DNA from: Deltaproteobacteria bacterium
Lineage (GTDB): Bacteria; Myxococcota_A; Polyangia; Nannocystales; Nannocystaceae
Length of the DNA: 64,000 bases
NCBI GenBank assembly: GCA_016709225.1
Contig: JADJEE010000012.1
Location: 2,833,501-2,897,500, forward strand
Direction: 5' to 3'
A program made the position numbers and the translations under genes. Of this stretch, positions 33,286 to 42,205 are shown one piece after another. Numbering within the stretch: the stretch's first letter is position 1; every line of letters begins with the position of its first letter. Under the pieces are notes generated by a model. The model saw only the letters and a program-made list of their open reading frames with translations, did not search any database and had not been told where the DNA came from.

Positions 33286-34752
33286 ATGCGAACAAGCCTC
33301 TCGCTCGACCTCGGCCGACGCCCCGCCGGCGAGGCGGTGTTCCTCTCGATCGCGCGGGCGCTGGCGGACGACATCCTGCGCGGGCGCCTGCGGCCCGGCG
33401 AAGCGCTGCCGGGCTCGCGCACGCTCGCCGCTTCGTTGGGCGTGCATCGCAATACCGTGCTGGCGGCGTACCGCGAGCTCGAGGCGGAGGGCTTCATCAC
33501 AGCGACGCGCGCGAAGCAGACGCGCGTGTCGATCGAGCTGCCCGAGCGCGCGACCCGACGCGCCGCAGTGCGCACAGGCGCCCCCCGCGATCGCGTGGGT
33601 TTCGAGCTGGCGCCGGCGGTGCCGAGCGTCGCGACGCCGCCGGTGCCACGCGGGGTGATCGCGCTGCACGGCGGTCTGCCCGACCTCTCGCTGGTGCCGC
33701 TCACACCGCTGGTTCGCGCGTATCGACGGGCGCTGTCGTCGGCCGCGGCGCCGCTTGGCTACGGCGACCCCGCCGGCGAGCCGCGCCTGCGCAGCGCGAT
33801 CGCAGCGATGGTCTCGCGCGCGCGCGGCCTGGCGGTTTCGGGTGAGGACGTGCTCGTGACCCGCGGCAGTCAGATGGCGCTGTACCTCGCGGCGCGCAAC
33901 CTCGTGGCGGACGGCGACGTGATCGCGGTGGAGTCGTGGGGCTATCGTCCGGCGTGGGAGGCCCTGCGCGCGGCGGGTGCCGAATTGGTGCCGATACCGG
34001 TCGACCGCGAGGGCCTCGACGTGTCGGTGCTGACATCGTTGGTCGAGACGCGACGCGTCCGCGCGGTCTACCTGACGCCCCACCATCAGTATCCGACCAC
34101 GGTGCTGCTCTCGCAGGCGCGGCGCATGCAGTTGCTCGCGCTCGCCCGGCGCGAGCGCATCGCGATCCTCGAGGACGACTACGATCACGAGTTCCACTAC
34201 GACAACAAGCCGGTGCTCCCGCTCGCGAGCCAAGACGATGGCGGTGTCGTCGTCTACCTCGGCACGCTGTCGAAGATCCTCGCGCCGGGTCTGCGGTTCG
34301 GCTTCGCGATCGCGCCGCGCCCCTTGCTCTCACGCATGACCGCCTACCGCGCGCTGGTCGACCGCCAAGGCGATCGCGCCCTCGAGCTGGCGGTCGCCGA
34401 GCTCGCCGAGGATGGCGAGATCGATCGACACGCGCACCGCATGCGCAGGGTCTACGCGGCGCGCCGCGACGTGATGGCCGCCGCGCTCGAGCGCCACCTC
34501 GGCCACGCCTTGCGCTTCGCCGTGCCACCGGGCGGCATGGCGATCTGGGCCCATGCGCCGCGCATCGACGTCGACGCGTGGGCCGAGCGGGTCGCACGGG
34601 TCGGGGTGTCGCTGCAGACCGCGCAGCGATTTGCCTTCGATGGGCGCAAGCGATCGTTCCTGCGGCTCGGCTTCGCTGGTCACGACGGGGCGCAGCTGCG
34701 GAGCGCGATCGAGCGGCTGGCTCGTGTGCTGCGCGTGCGCCGGGGCCCGTGA
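33286..34752 (+). CDS. MocR-family (PdxR-like) transcriptional regulator
   Basis: 488 residues. N-terminal GntR-type winged helix (LADDILRGRLRPGEALPGSRTLAASLGVHRNTVLAAYREL) joined to a class I aminotransferase-like domain: GYGDPAGEPRLRSAIA, YLTPHHQYPTTV, EDDYDHEFHYD, and the PLP Lys330 in GTLSKILAPGLRFG. MocR proteins sense PLP or PLP-amino acid adducts. The divergent PPOX-like gene fits PLP or amine metabolism. Probably autoregulated through the repeats upstream. Confidence 0.9.
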   Translation: MRTSLSLDLGRRPAGEAVFLSIARALADDILRGRLRPGEALPGSRTLAASLGVHRNTVLAAYRELEAEGFITATRAKQTRVSIELPERATRRAAVRTGAPRDRVGFELAPAVPSVATPPVPRGVIALHGGLPDLSLVPLTPLVRAYRRALSSAAAPLGYGDPAGEPRLRSAIAAMVSRARGLAVSGEDVLVTRGSQMALYLAARNLVADGDVIAVESWGYRPAWEALRAAGAELVPIPVDREGLDVSVLTSLVETRRVRAVYLTPHHQYPTTVLLSQARRMQLLALARRERIAILEDDYDHEFHYDNKPVLPLASQDDGGVVVYLGTLSKILAPGLRFGFAIAPRPLLSRMTAYRALVDRQGDRALELAVAELAEDGEIDRHAHRMRRVYAARRDVMAAALERHLGHALRFAVPPGGMAIWAHAPRIDVDAWAERVARVGVSLQTAQRFAFDGRKRSFLRLGFAGHDGAQLRSAIERLARVLRVRRGP

Positions 34753-35121
34753 CGGCAACGCGACCGCGGTGAGTGGGGCCCCGCCGTCGCGGCGCGCGGC
34801 GGGCTCGCGTCGCTTCCGCCGCGAACGCAGCGTCCGGTCGCATCCCCGACGGTGGCGATCGAAGGACGTCCACGCCGGTCGGCGACCGGGTGCCGATCCA
34901 GTCGCCGGTATCACCCTCGGGATGACCTCGGGCAACGCTTCCAACCTCCCCCGGCTCCCGGTGCAACGCTCGCGCGGTGGCTCGGTTGCGCGACGGGCGT
35001 GCTGGCGTCGATCGACCGGCTCCGAGGGCGAGAGGCCGGCGGGACGACCGTTCGCAGTCCAATCGACATGCGCCGGTGATCGATCTGTCCCGCCGTGCAT
35101 CTCCTCCCTGCGGAGGTGCCC
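34753..35121. other. intergenic stretch without recognised gene
   Basis: 369 bases between the MocR gene and a lipoprotein gene. High GC gives open frames on both strands, but none has a start with ribosome-binding site or a recognisable product. The last 20 bases hold the lipoprotein's ribosome-binding site in a small hairpin. Confidence 0.5.
35103..35116 (+). promoter_or_regulatory. hairpin overlapping ribosome-binding site
   Basis: CCTCC (35103-35107) can pair with GGAGG (35112-35116), the ribosome-binding site 5 bases before ATG 35122. A 5-base stem is short and may be chance. Confidence 0.3.
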
Positions 35122-35877
35122 ATGCGCCATGTGCCATTCTTTGCCCTGCCCGCAGTGCTCGCGCTCGGATCGTGTACGACGGTTCCGGACCGCGACTGCA
35201 TCAGCGAACGACGACAAACCGCGAATCAGCTCACGGCCAACGTCATCACCTCGAACATCCTGCTGGCCAACGGACTGCTCGGGACGTCACTACCCGCCGC
35301 CCAGCTCACCGGTGGCGCGATCGAAGATGCCGTCGGCCCCGAAGCGCTGGCGGACGACGAGGTCCGACGGGCGGTCTCCTATGCAGTGGGCTGCGCGCTC
35401 GGACCGGAGCAATCGATCGAGATCGCGTCGGCCGGCATTCCCCTACGCTTCGACGGCGCGATCGGCCTCGCCCCACAGTGGGCCGAGGACGGGGGCGTGT
35501 GCGGCGAGGCCTGCCAGGGATGGGTGAGCGCGTGCCTGATCGCCCGCACCAATTTTCTCGGGCAGTCGCGCGAGATCTCCTTGCTTGGGGATCATCCGCA
35601 GTTGGTCGCGACCGAGGAAGAGGCCGACGCGTTCGATGTCGAGGAAGCCACGTACTTCGGGCGACTGTTCGGCCCTGACAAGACGATGTACGCATGCCTG
35701 CCCGACGGCGCGAGCGGACCCGAGCGGACCTGCGGCGACGATCCGAGCACCTGCGCGATCACGGTGCTTGGTGCGTGCAGCGACGTCTGTGACGCGGCCG
35801 GATGCCGTGGCGACGACGGTCGCGTCTACGCCGAACGGATCACCGTCAACCTCGACGAGCGTGTGGCCTGCGAGTAG
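35122..35877 (+). CDS. lipoprotein of unknown function
   Basis: 251 residues; GGAGG just before ATG 35122. Signal FFALPAVLALGSC ends in lipobox LGSC. Residues ~25-50 are Asn/Thr/Leu-rich (NQLTANVITSNILLANGLLG), an odd pattern seen in some myxobacterial lipoproteins. Later parts contain cysteines (GGVCGEACQGWVSACL, CSDVCDAAGC) and the sequence ACLIARTNFLGQSREISLLG. It lies upstream of an ADYC protein (75-base gap); similar Cys-rich composition suggests a related function. Not further recognised. Confidence 0.72.
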   Translation: MRHVPFFALPAVLALGSCTTVPDRDCISERRQTANQLTANVITSNILLANGLLGTSLPAAQLTGGAIEDAVGPEALADDEVRRAVSYAVGCALGPEQSIEIASAGIPLRFDGAIGLAPQWAEDGGVCGEACQGWVSACLIARTNFLGQSREISLLGDHPQLVATEEEADAFDVEEATYFGRLFGPDKTMYACLPDGASGPERTCGDDPSTCAITVLGACSDVCDAAGCRGDDGRVYAERITVNLDERVACE

Positions 35878-35952
35878 CGAGCCCGTTCACAACCCGACGA
35901 CGATGAGGCGGCAGTACGCCGCCGCATCGTCTTTGCCCGGTCAGGAGACACC

Positions 35953-36855
35953 ATGCACATGCACATCCCCATCCGCGTCGCGCTGCAACTCTCGCTCCTC
36001 CCCATCTTGGGGGCCACCGCCTGCGACACCAGCGAGCGCTGCTTCCCCGTGCCGAGCGTCGCGGCGCGCAGGGCCGAGCCCGAGTGGGACGTCCAGGGCA
36101 TCACGTTGCAGGGGATCGAGGGCCAGGGCCGTGCGCTCGAGGGCAGCAAGGAGCAGGCACCGCGCCTGCGCGACCTCGACGGCTTCCGCTTCGTCGGGGC
36201 CAGCGTCGTGCTGCACGGGGGCCGGCTGGTCGCCGACGGCGAAGAGGTGCGCGATGCGGAACTCGAGGCACGTAGCGCGGACGGCCGAACGATCGCGATG
36301 CGCGTCGGTCTGCTCGAGCGCCCCGAGGGCGATCGGTTCGCCGTGTCGATCGACGGCTCGCCGCTGTGTGCGGAGGGTGACGAGGGCGTGTTCGTCGAGG
36401 GCCGTTGGGATGAGCGCGGTGCGCCCCACTTCGACGCCGCCGAGCTGACCTACGCGTGCAAGTCCGGTGTCATCGCGAAGTGCGTGGCCTGGGGCTACGC
36501 ACCGTGGGAGGTCGGCGCCGAACTCCACCAGAGTTGTACGCGGCTCGCACGCGCGGACTACTGCGGTGATGGGAAGCCCTGGACGCTGGAGGGCACGCGG
36601 ATCGACGTCTACGACACCCTCGGCGTGCAGCAGCCGGTCCACGACCCGGAGATGTCGTTCGAAGCCGCGTGGGGTCCCCGAGGCGCGCTGTGCGTTGCCG
36701 AAGCGCGGTGGCTCGTCGAGGACGACGACGGTGAGCGCGTGCGCCCGTCGTGCTTCGCCACGCTGCCGAACTGCACGAGCCTGACCGCGGCGACCGAGCT
36801 CGGCGCGATGCTGGCGAACGACTCCGCACACACGCCCATTCCCGCGTGCGAGTGA
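35953..36855 (+). CDS. ADYC-domain lipoprotein
   Basis: 300 residues; AGGAG 7 bases upstream of ATG. Signal LQLSLLPILGATAC gives the lipobox. Residues ~35-150 hold beta-rich sequence (GSKEQAPRLRDLDGFRFVGASVVL). The C-terminal half includes KCVAWGYAPW, SCTRLARADYCGDGKPWTLEGTRIDVYD, which carries the ADYC motif that names this domain, and ALCVAEARW. ADYC proteins are secreted Cys-containing proteins of unknown function in myxobacteria. Follows another lipoprotein on the same strand. Confidence 0.78.
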   Translation: MHMHIPIRVALQLSLLPILGATACDTSERCFPVPSVAARRAEPEWDVQGITLQGIEGQGRALEGSKEQAPRLRDLDGFRFVGASVVLHGGRLVADGEEVRDAELEARSADGRTIAMRVGLLERPEGDRFAVSIDGSPLCAEGDEGVFVEGRWDERGAPHFDAAELTYACKSGVIAKCVAWGYAPWEVGAELHQSCTRLARADYCGDGKPWTLEGTRIDVYDTLGVQQPVHDPEMSFEAAWGPRGALCVAEARWLVEDDDGERVRPSCFATLPNCTSLTAATELGAMLANDSAHTPIPACE

Positions 36856-36948
36856 GAACCCACCACCACAGAACGACGCAGGATGCGTTCGCCACGGCGC
36901 GCCTCGCATGCGGCCCGACGTTCTTCGCGATCGGCTTCGCGGCGCTGA

Positions 36949-37131
36949 GCGGGCAGGTCATGGGCCCGCGCGCGGCGCCACGCCGAGCGTCGACTCGTGG
37001 TGCTGTTCGAAGGTGGCTACGACCTCGTGGGCTTGGCCAAGAGCGTGCACGCCGGCATCGACGTGTTGACCGAATCCGGGCACGCGGTGGAGGACGCTCA
37101 GCGGATCGCGACCAGCTTGCCACCGCGATAG
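36949..37131 (+). pseudogene. remnant of a histone-deacetylase-like (acetoin utilisation) gene, C-terminal fragment
   Basis: Reading from 36949 to the TAG at 37129-37131 gives 60 residues including RRHAERRLVVLFEGGYDLVGLAKSVHAGIDVL. LEGGYDL plus the following helix is the conserved C-terminal signature of the histone deacetylase/AcuC family. The catalytic part and any start are absent upstream, where an in-frame stop (36946-36948) lies. It overlaps the 3' end of the minus-strand lipoprotein gene by 34 bases. Interpreted as a decayed gene fragment. Confidence 0.6.
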
Positions 37132-37648
37132 GCGTAGCGCTTCGTGCGACCACGGCCGCGCGTGCGCTCGATCAGCACGTCGGGCACGTCGGAGCCGTCG
37201 TGGGGCGCGGTGCTCACGAGGCACTGGTCCGGGTCGATCGGGTAGCGATACTCGCTACCACGACGCGGTGCTCGACACCGTCGGGCGCGAACGAGTGCAC
37301 CGCGAATGCGAGCTGCGCGTCGCGGTCGTCGCGGCGGACGTAGGGGTCCTCCGGGTCCTCCGACGTCGTCCACACGCCCGCCGGTCCGACCACGGTATCG
37401 GGCGTGAGCTCGGCGAGCATGCGCTCGCCGTCGGACGGCGTCGGTGCGACAGCGGTGCCAGGCTTCGCGGCCGTCTCGTTGCTGGTGTTCGCAGCGGCCG
37501 CGTTGCTGGGCATCGAGCCGATCGCCTCGGTCTGCGGGCTCGGGGTTGCTTCGCTCGTTGCAGAGATCCGGTCGCAGCCCAACATCGACACGCCCGCGAC
37601 CAGGAGACCGACGAGTTCGCACCGCACGGGCCATCGCTCTGTGATCAT
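37098..37648 (-). pseudogene. small lipoprotein gene with internal frameshift
   Basis: ATG 37648 begins a lipoprotein (LVGLLVAGVSMLGC lipobox) with an Ala/Thr/Ser-rich linker and a domain ending DAQLAFAVHSFAPDGVEHRVVV in one frame, which then stops at 37214. From about 37240 a coherent sequence continues in another frame (SEYRYPIDPDQCLVSTAPHD, then RTRGRGRTKRYAYRGGKLVAIR) to the stop at 37098. A single indel near 37240 explains both; it could be a real mutation or a sequencing error. Joined length would be about 183 residues. Confidence 0.6.
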
Positions 37649-37692
37649 GACCGCCAGCGTAGTGTGCGAACGCCATCCACGCGACGTCGCGC

Positions 37693-39243
37693 TCAGCAAC
37701 CGCCGGTCTCGGGCGGGGGCAGCAGGCAGCCGTTCGTCGTGGTCGGGCCGTTCTCGCAGTTGTCGTCGTTGAGCGAGCAGGCGATGCAGGTGGTGTTGCC
37801 GAGCTGGTAGCCGAGATCCTCGCACGACAGCTTGTTGCTGCCGTCGCACTCCTCGCCGGGATCGATGATGCCGTCGCCGCACAGCGTGCAACCGCTGTTG
37901 TTGAGCGCGCACCCGGTGCAGGTCAGGTTGCCGCCGACATACCCGAGGCTCTCGCAGCTGAGACCGCCGAGCTGCGCACCGTCGCACTGTTCTCCGGGGT
38001 TGATGGCTCCGTCGCCGCAGCTGTAGCAGCCGCTCGTGAGGATCGTGCAGGTGCCGCTGCAGGACAGGTTGCCGCCCGAGTAGCCGAGGCCGAGGCCGAT
38101 GCAGGTCTGGCCGCCGAAGCTGCCCGAGTCGCACTGCTCGCCCGGTTCGACCGCGCCGTTGCCACAGCTCCAGCAGTGGGTCTCATCGAACCCGGTGCAA
38201 TCGCTGCGGCAGGTCAGCACGCCGCCCGGGTGGCCCTCGGTCGCGCAGCTGTGGCCGTTGAGCTGGGCGCCGTCGCAGGCCTCGCTGCCGTTGATGATGT
38301 TGTCGCCACAACCGGCGCCGTTGCACGCGTCGACGTCGAACGTGCAATCATCGTTGCAGCCGAGCGTTCCGCTCACGAAGCCCTGGCTCGAGCAGCTCGC
38401 GCCGCCCAGGTCGGACCCGTCGCAGGCATCGCCGCCGTTCTTCACCCCGTCGCCGCAGCTCGAACAGGCCGCGACGTCGAGGGTGCAGTCGCTGTGGCAT
38501 CCGAGGGTACCGGTCGCGAACCCGGAGTCCGCGCAGTCCTGGCCGCCGAGATCGGTGTTGTCGCAAGCCTCGGCGCCGTCGCGAACGCCGTTGCCGCAGC
38601 TGCTGCACCCGCCGGTGTCCCATCCGCAGCCGGTGTTGCACATTGCCGTGCCCGAGCCCATCCCGAGCGAGCTGCAGTCGATGGTGGTCTCGGCGGCGTT
38701 GGGATCGCAGTCCTCGGGCGGACGGACCTCGCCGTCGCCACAGGCGCTGCACGACGAGAACTCCGGCTCGCACGCCTCGGTGCACCCGAGCGGCTCGGCC
38801 TCGCTGCCGAGGCCGAGGTCGGCGCATGTCTCGGCGCCGGCGAACAAATCGCCGTCGCATTGCTCGCCCGGTGTGAGCACGCCGTCGCCGCAGGCGATGC
38901 ACAGGCCGGTGTCGAGCGTGCAGTCGAACGTGCACTTGAGCTCGCCCGACGTCTTGCCCACGTCGGTGCAATCACGATTGCCGAGCGATGCGCCATCGCA
39001 TTCCTCGCCTACGTCGATCGCCCCGTTGCCGCACAAGTCCGTCACCGCGATGCCACCGGACGAGCTCGCGAAGCCGCCGCCCGAGCTCTCGAACGCGGGA
39101 TCTGACGACGAGCCTGCGCCGCCGCTGCTGCTGCCGTCGACCGTCGAGGTGCCGCCCGTACGCGGCGCGGTCTCAGGGTTGAAGCAGGCGCAGGGCAGCA
39201 GGAGGGCGACGAGCGACGTGCGCAGGTGGGTAGGGTGGTGCAC
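37693..39243 (-). CDS. Cys-rich repeat lipoprotein (nine CGDG/GEQCDG repeats)
   Basis: 516 residues. Signal SLVALLLPCAC with lipobox, Ser/Gly linker, then nine tandem units of about 45 residues each starting with CG(N/D)G...GE(Q/E)CDG, for example ACGDGVLTPGEQCDG and SCGDGAINPGEQCDG, followed by LGGxxCxxLGxxxGxLxCxxxCTxxxxxC. These are the DUF4215-like myxobacterial surface repeats, each with about six Cys likely in disulfides. Probably an extracellular structural or adhesive lipoprotein. No enzymatic region. Confidence 0.88.
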   Translation of the reverse strand: MHHPTHLRTSLVALLLPCACFNPETAPRTGGTSTVDGSSSGGAGSSSDPAFESSGGGFASSSGGIAVTDLCGNGAIDVGEECDGASLGNRDCTDVGKTSGELKCTFDCTLDTGLCIACGDGVLTPGEQCDGDLFAGAETCADLGLGSEAEPLGCTEACEPEFSSCSACGDGEVRPPEDCDPNAAETTIDCSSLGMGSGTAMCNTGCGWDTGGCSSCGNGVRDGAEACDNTDLGGQDCADSGFATGTLGCHSDCTLDVAACSSCGDGVKNGGDACDGSDLGGASCSSQGFVSGTLGCNDDCTFDVDACNGAGCGDNIINGSEACDGAQLNGHSCATEGHPGGVLTCRSDCTGFDETHCWSCGNGAVEPGEQCDSGSFGGQTCIGLGLGYSGGNLSCSGTCTILTSGCYSCGDGAINPGEQCDGAQLGGLSCESLGYVGGNLTCTGCALNNSGCTLCGDGIIDPGEECDGSNKLSCEDLGYQLGNTTCIACSLNDDNCENGPTTTNGCLLPPPETGGC

Positions 39244-39610
39244 GCCTGCAGGAGATGCGCTGACCCGGGGATTCGATCATTGCGATCGGCGGGGGGCGGT
39301 CGAAAGTCGGCTCTGCGCGCCCGCGGGCGCTCCGCGGTAGGCCTGCCCCGGTGAAATCGACGCGAGCCGGGAGCGGCCGCCGGTCCCGCGGGAACTCCCG
39401 GCTGTGATGCCGTGCAACCGTTCGAACCCTCCGCGGACCCCGACATGGCCGGCATCGGCGAGTGTCGACACGCCGCACCGCCGGACTCGTTCGAGTCGGA
39501 CGTACAGTGGTCGTGGAGGCCGCCGGGGCGCGTCGCTTTTCGTGACGGATATGGGTGGCCGGCCATCACCCATGTCCGAGGACGCGCCGTGGCCGGCGCG
39601 CGATACCCCG
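39244..39610. other. divergent intergenic region without recognised gene
   Basis: 367 bases between two divergently transcribed lipoprotein genes. Open frames exist, but none has convincing codon use or a start with ribosome-binding site. It should hold promoters for both neighbours; no clear -35/-10 could be picked out. Confidence 0.5.
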
Positions 39611-41050
39611 ATGGATCTGCGAGCCCTGCCCTGCTGCTTTGCCATGGCCTGTGTCGTCCAGAGCGGGCCCGAGCCTGTCGGCGACCCGTCCGGCGCCGAC
39701 GAGAGCTCGTCGGACGACGGCTCGAGCACGGTCGCGAGCAGCGACACCGCCACGAGCACGAGCGATGGCGGCAGCGCAGACTCGAGCTCGAGCGACGACG
39801 ACGGCATCGTCGAGGACTGTCCGATACCGACCGCCGGGCCGACGATGCATCCCGGCGACAACGTCGAAGAGGCGCAGGTATGGACCGCCGACGGCAGCCC
39901 GCACCTGCTGCCCTACGATTTCACGATCCACGCGCCTGTGCTCGTCGAAGCCTGTGCGCGCGTGCAGCTCGGCAAGAACGTCATGCTCACCATCGGTGCC
40001 GGCGGCTCGCTCGTCGCCGACGGCACCGAGCAGCAACCGGTGGTCATCGAGCGGCTCGACGAAGCGCCTTGGAGCACCATCCGCACGCTCGGGGGCGAGG
40101 TGCAGCTGTTCTACACGCGCATCGAAGGCGGCGGGGCAGTGGGCAACAGCTTGCCCGATCTCACCGGCGCGCTGCTGTTGCGTGCACCGTTGGGCATCAC
40201 CACGCCCACCGACGTCGCACGCCTGCACTACGTGCAGATCCTCGGCTCCGAGGCGGCGGGCCTGCGCATCGACGGTGCCGCGTCGATCTGGGCCGACTCC
40301 GCCGACCTCGTCATCAGCGGCGGTGCATCGCACCCGATCAGCGCGTCCGCGACGATGGTGTCGGCGATCCCCGAGGGCACCTACACCGGTAACGCCGACG
40401 ATCGCATCGTGCTGACCACGGCCAACACCGAGACCATCTACACCGACGCGACCATCTTCGATCGCGGCGTGCCCTACCTCGTCGGCCAGCCCGGCCAAGT
40501 CGGCGAGCTACGTGTGCAGGGCAACCAAGCCGGGCTCGCCGTACTCACCATCCAGGCGGGCGTCGAGCTGCAGTTCCAACAAGACGGTGTGCTCACCGTC
40601 GAACACGCGACCGGCGATGCCCCGGCCACCGGTGCGCTGGTGGCGTTGGGCACCGCCGACGATCCGATCGTGTTCACCTCGGCGTCCGAACACCCCGCCG
40701 CCGGGGACTGGCTCGGGGTCTACTTCGGCGGCAGCCCCGACCCGCTCGACGCGCTCGATCACGTCCGGATCGAGTACGCCGGTGGTGCCAGCTCGAGCGG
40801 CTCGAACTCCTGCATGTACCCCGGTGAGCCGATCAATGATGCCGCGATCCGCATCTTCGGCCAGCCCGCGGGGGCGTTCGTCACGAACAGCGAGATCATC
40901 GCGAGCGCGGCCCATGGCATCGATCGTGGCTGGCGCAGCGACACCGTGGTCGACCTCGCGCCTGGCAACGCGTTCGACGTCGCCGGGTGCACACAGACCA
41001 CTGCGCGCCGAGCCGACGGTGCCTGCCCAGACGTGGTGCCCTGTCCGTGA
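39611..41050 (+). CDS. beta-rich lipoprotein, parallel beta-helix-like
   Basis: 479 residues from ATG 39611. Short signal LRALPCCFAMAC with lipobox MAC, then a Ser/Asp/Thr linker. The rest has many short beta-strand units with no repeats strict enough to align by eye (VMLTIGAGGSLVADGTEQQPVVIERLDE, LTIQAGVELQFQQDGVLTVEH, ALVALGTADDPIVFTSASEHPAAGDWLGVYFGG). The pattern GTADDPIVFTS...W.G..F is typical of right-handed beta-helix surface proteins. Function unknown. The next gene (sigma factor) begins 22 bases later. Confidence 0.72.
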   Translation: MDLRALPCCFAMACVVQSGPEPVGDPSGADESSSDDGSSTVASSDTATSTSDGGSADSSSSDDDGIVEDCPIPTAGPTMHPGDNVEEAQVWTADGSPHLLPYDFTIHAPVLVEACARVQLGKNVMLTIGAGGSLVADGTEQQPVVIERLDEAPWSTIRTLGGEVQLFYTRIEGGGAVGNSLPDLTGALLLRAPLGITTPTDVARLHYVQILGSEAAGLRIDGAASIWADSADLVISGGASHPISASATMVSAIPEGTYTGNADDRIVLTTANTETIYTDATIFDRGVPYLVGQPGQVGELRVQGNQAGLAVLTIQAGVELQFQQDGVLTVEHATGDAPATGALVALGTADDPIVFTSASEHPAAGDWLGVYFGGSPDPLDALDHVRIEYAGGASSSGSNSCMYPGEPINDAAIRIFGQPAGAFVTNSEIIASAAHGIDRGWRSDTVVDLAPGNAFDVAGCTQTTARRADGACPDVVPCP

Positions 41051-41072
41051 GAGGCTCGAAGCACCCGATTCG

Positions 41073-41633
41073 ATGTCGATCACGACCCCCAGCGGTGCGA
41101 CCGTGCAGGTCCCCGAGCTCGAGGCGATCTACCGCGAGCATCACACGTTCGTGTGGCGCAGCCTTCGTCGCTTGGGGGTCCCCGATGCCGATGTCGACGA
41201 TCTCGTGCAGGAGGTCTTCGTCGTCGTGCATCGCCGACTCCCGGAGTTCGAGGGGCGCTCGGCGATCACGACGTGGCTGTTCGGGATCGCATTCCACGTC
41301 ATGCAGGAGCACCGCCGTCGGGGTGCCGCGCGAGCACGCCGCGAAGAGCAGGCCGAGCTCGGCCGTCCGCCGACCGCACCCGATCGTAGCCTGTCGCGGG
41401 TCGAGGCGGTCGGCGTGCTCGACGACTTGCTCACGCGACTCGACGACGATCAGCGCAGCGTCTTCGTGATGGCCGAGGTCGCAAAGATGACTGCACCGGA
41501 GATTGCCGAGCTCACGGGTGCGAAGCTCAACACCGTCTACTCGCGCTTGCGTCTCGCTCGGCGCTCGTTCGACGCGGTGCTCGATCGCTTCCTCGCCCAG
41601 CGCAAAGGAGAACTGCCGTGGATGACGAGCTGA
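41073..41633 (+). CDS. ECF-type RNA polymerase sigma-70 factor
   Basis: 186 residues. Region 2: IYREHHTFVWRSLRRLGVPDADVDDLVQEVFVVVHRRLPEFEGRSAITTWLFGIAFHV, region 4: LDDLLTRLDDDQRSVFVMAEVAKMTAPEIAELTGAKLNTVYSRLRLARRSF. These are the sigma2 and sigma4 domains of ECF factors. Its stop overlaps the start of the membrane protein by 16 bases, and the kinase follows, so sigma, membrane regulator and kinase form one unit. Confidence 0.92.
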   Translation: MSITTPSGATVQVPELEAIYREHHTFVWRSLRRLGVPDADVDDLVQEVFVVVHRRLPEFEGRSAITTWLFGIAFHVMQEHRRRGAARARREEQAELGRPPTAPDRSLSRVEAVGVLDDLLTRLDDDQRSVFVMAEVAKMTAPEIAELTGAKLNTVYSRLRLARRSFDAVLDRFLAQRKGELPWMTS

Positions 41634-42205
41634 GCGAGCGCGCACGCAAGCTCGTCGAGCTGGCCATGGCGCAGGACCTGCCACCCGTGTCGGTCGTCGA
41701 GGACAGCTGGGGCATGGTGGTGTCGCGCGTGACCGCCGACACCGAGCGTGCGCCCGCCAGCGTCGCCGACCCGAGGCCCGCGCGGCGGGGCGCATTGCGC
41801 ATCGGGTTCGCCGTGGCCGTCGTCGCTGCGATCGCCGTCGTCGCCGGACTCGCGCTGCGTCCGCCCCCGGTCGTCGCGCCCGTGCCGGCGCCGGTGCGCG
41901 CGACGCCGCCACCGCTCGACGTCGCGGAGACCACCGCGCCGAAGCCCTCCACCGCGGGGATGCTCGATGATGCCGAGGCCGCAGTCGCGATCTCGCCGGC
42001 GCGCGCGCTCGAGCTCGTCGATCGCCACGCAGAGCTCGCACCCACGAGCGAGCCCGAGCGTCGCATGGTGCTGCGCATCGAAGTGCTCTGCGCGCTCGAT
42101 CGGGCCGAGGAAGCACGGGCCGAGGCCACGGCCTTCCTGGCGGAGTCGCGCGCCGAGCCGTGGCGAGCTCGCGTGCGAGCGAGCTGCGCCGGAGCTGCGC
42201 CGTGA
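41618..42205 (+). CDS. single-pass membrane protein, probable anti-sigma-type regulator
   Basis: 195 residues; GTG 41618 with AAAGGAG 7 bases before it. Cytoplasmic N-terminal ~60 residues (ELSERARKLVELAMAQ), transmembrane helix IGFAVAVVAAIAVVAGLAL, Pro-rich periplasmic stretch, then a helical C-terminal part (LDDAEAAVAISPARALELVDRH). Its place directly after an ECF sigma factor and the build suggest an anti-sigma factor, though no zinc HxxxCxxC motif of ZAS type is present. Overlaps both neighbours. Confidence 0.7.
   Translation: MDDELSERARKLVELAMAQDLPPVSVVEDSWGMVVSRVTADTERAPASVADPRPARRGALRIGFAVAVVAAIAVVAGLALRPPPVVAPVPAPVRATPPPLDVAETTAPKPSTAGMLDDAEAAVAISPARALELVDRHAELAPTSEPERRMVLRIEVLCALDRAEEARAEATAFLAESRAEPWRARVRASCAGAAP

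Noticed and set aside
34911..35201. Minus-strand open frame in the 34753-35121 gap
   Set aside because: No ribosome-binding site, no recognisable motif, and it overlaps the signal peptide region of a better supported lipoprotein.
39404..39610. In-frame extension upstream of the beta-helix lipoprotein (ATG 39404)
   Set aside because: The extension is Arg/Pro-rich and would place the signal peptide 70 residues inside the protein; ATG 39611 directly precedes it.
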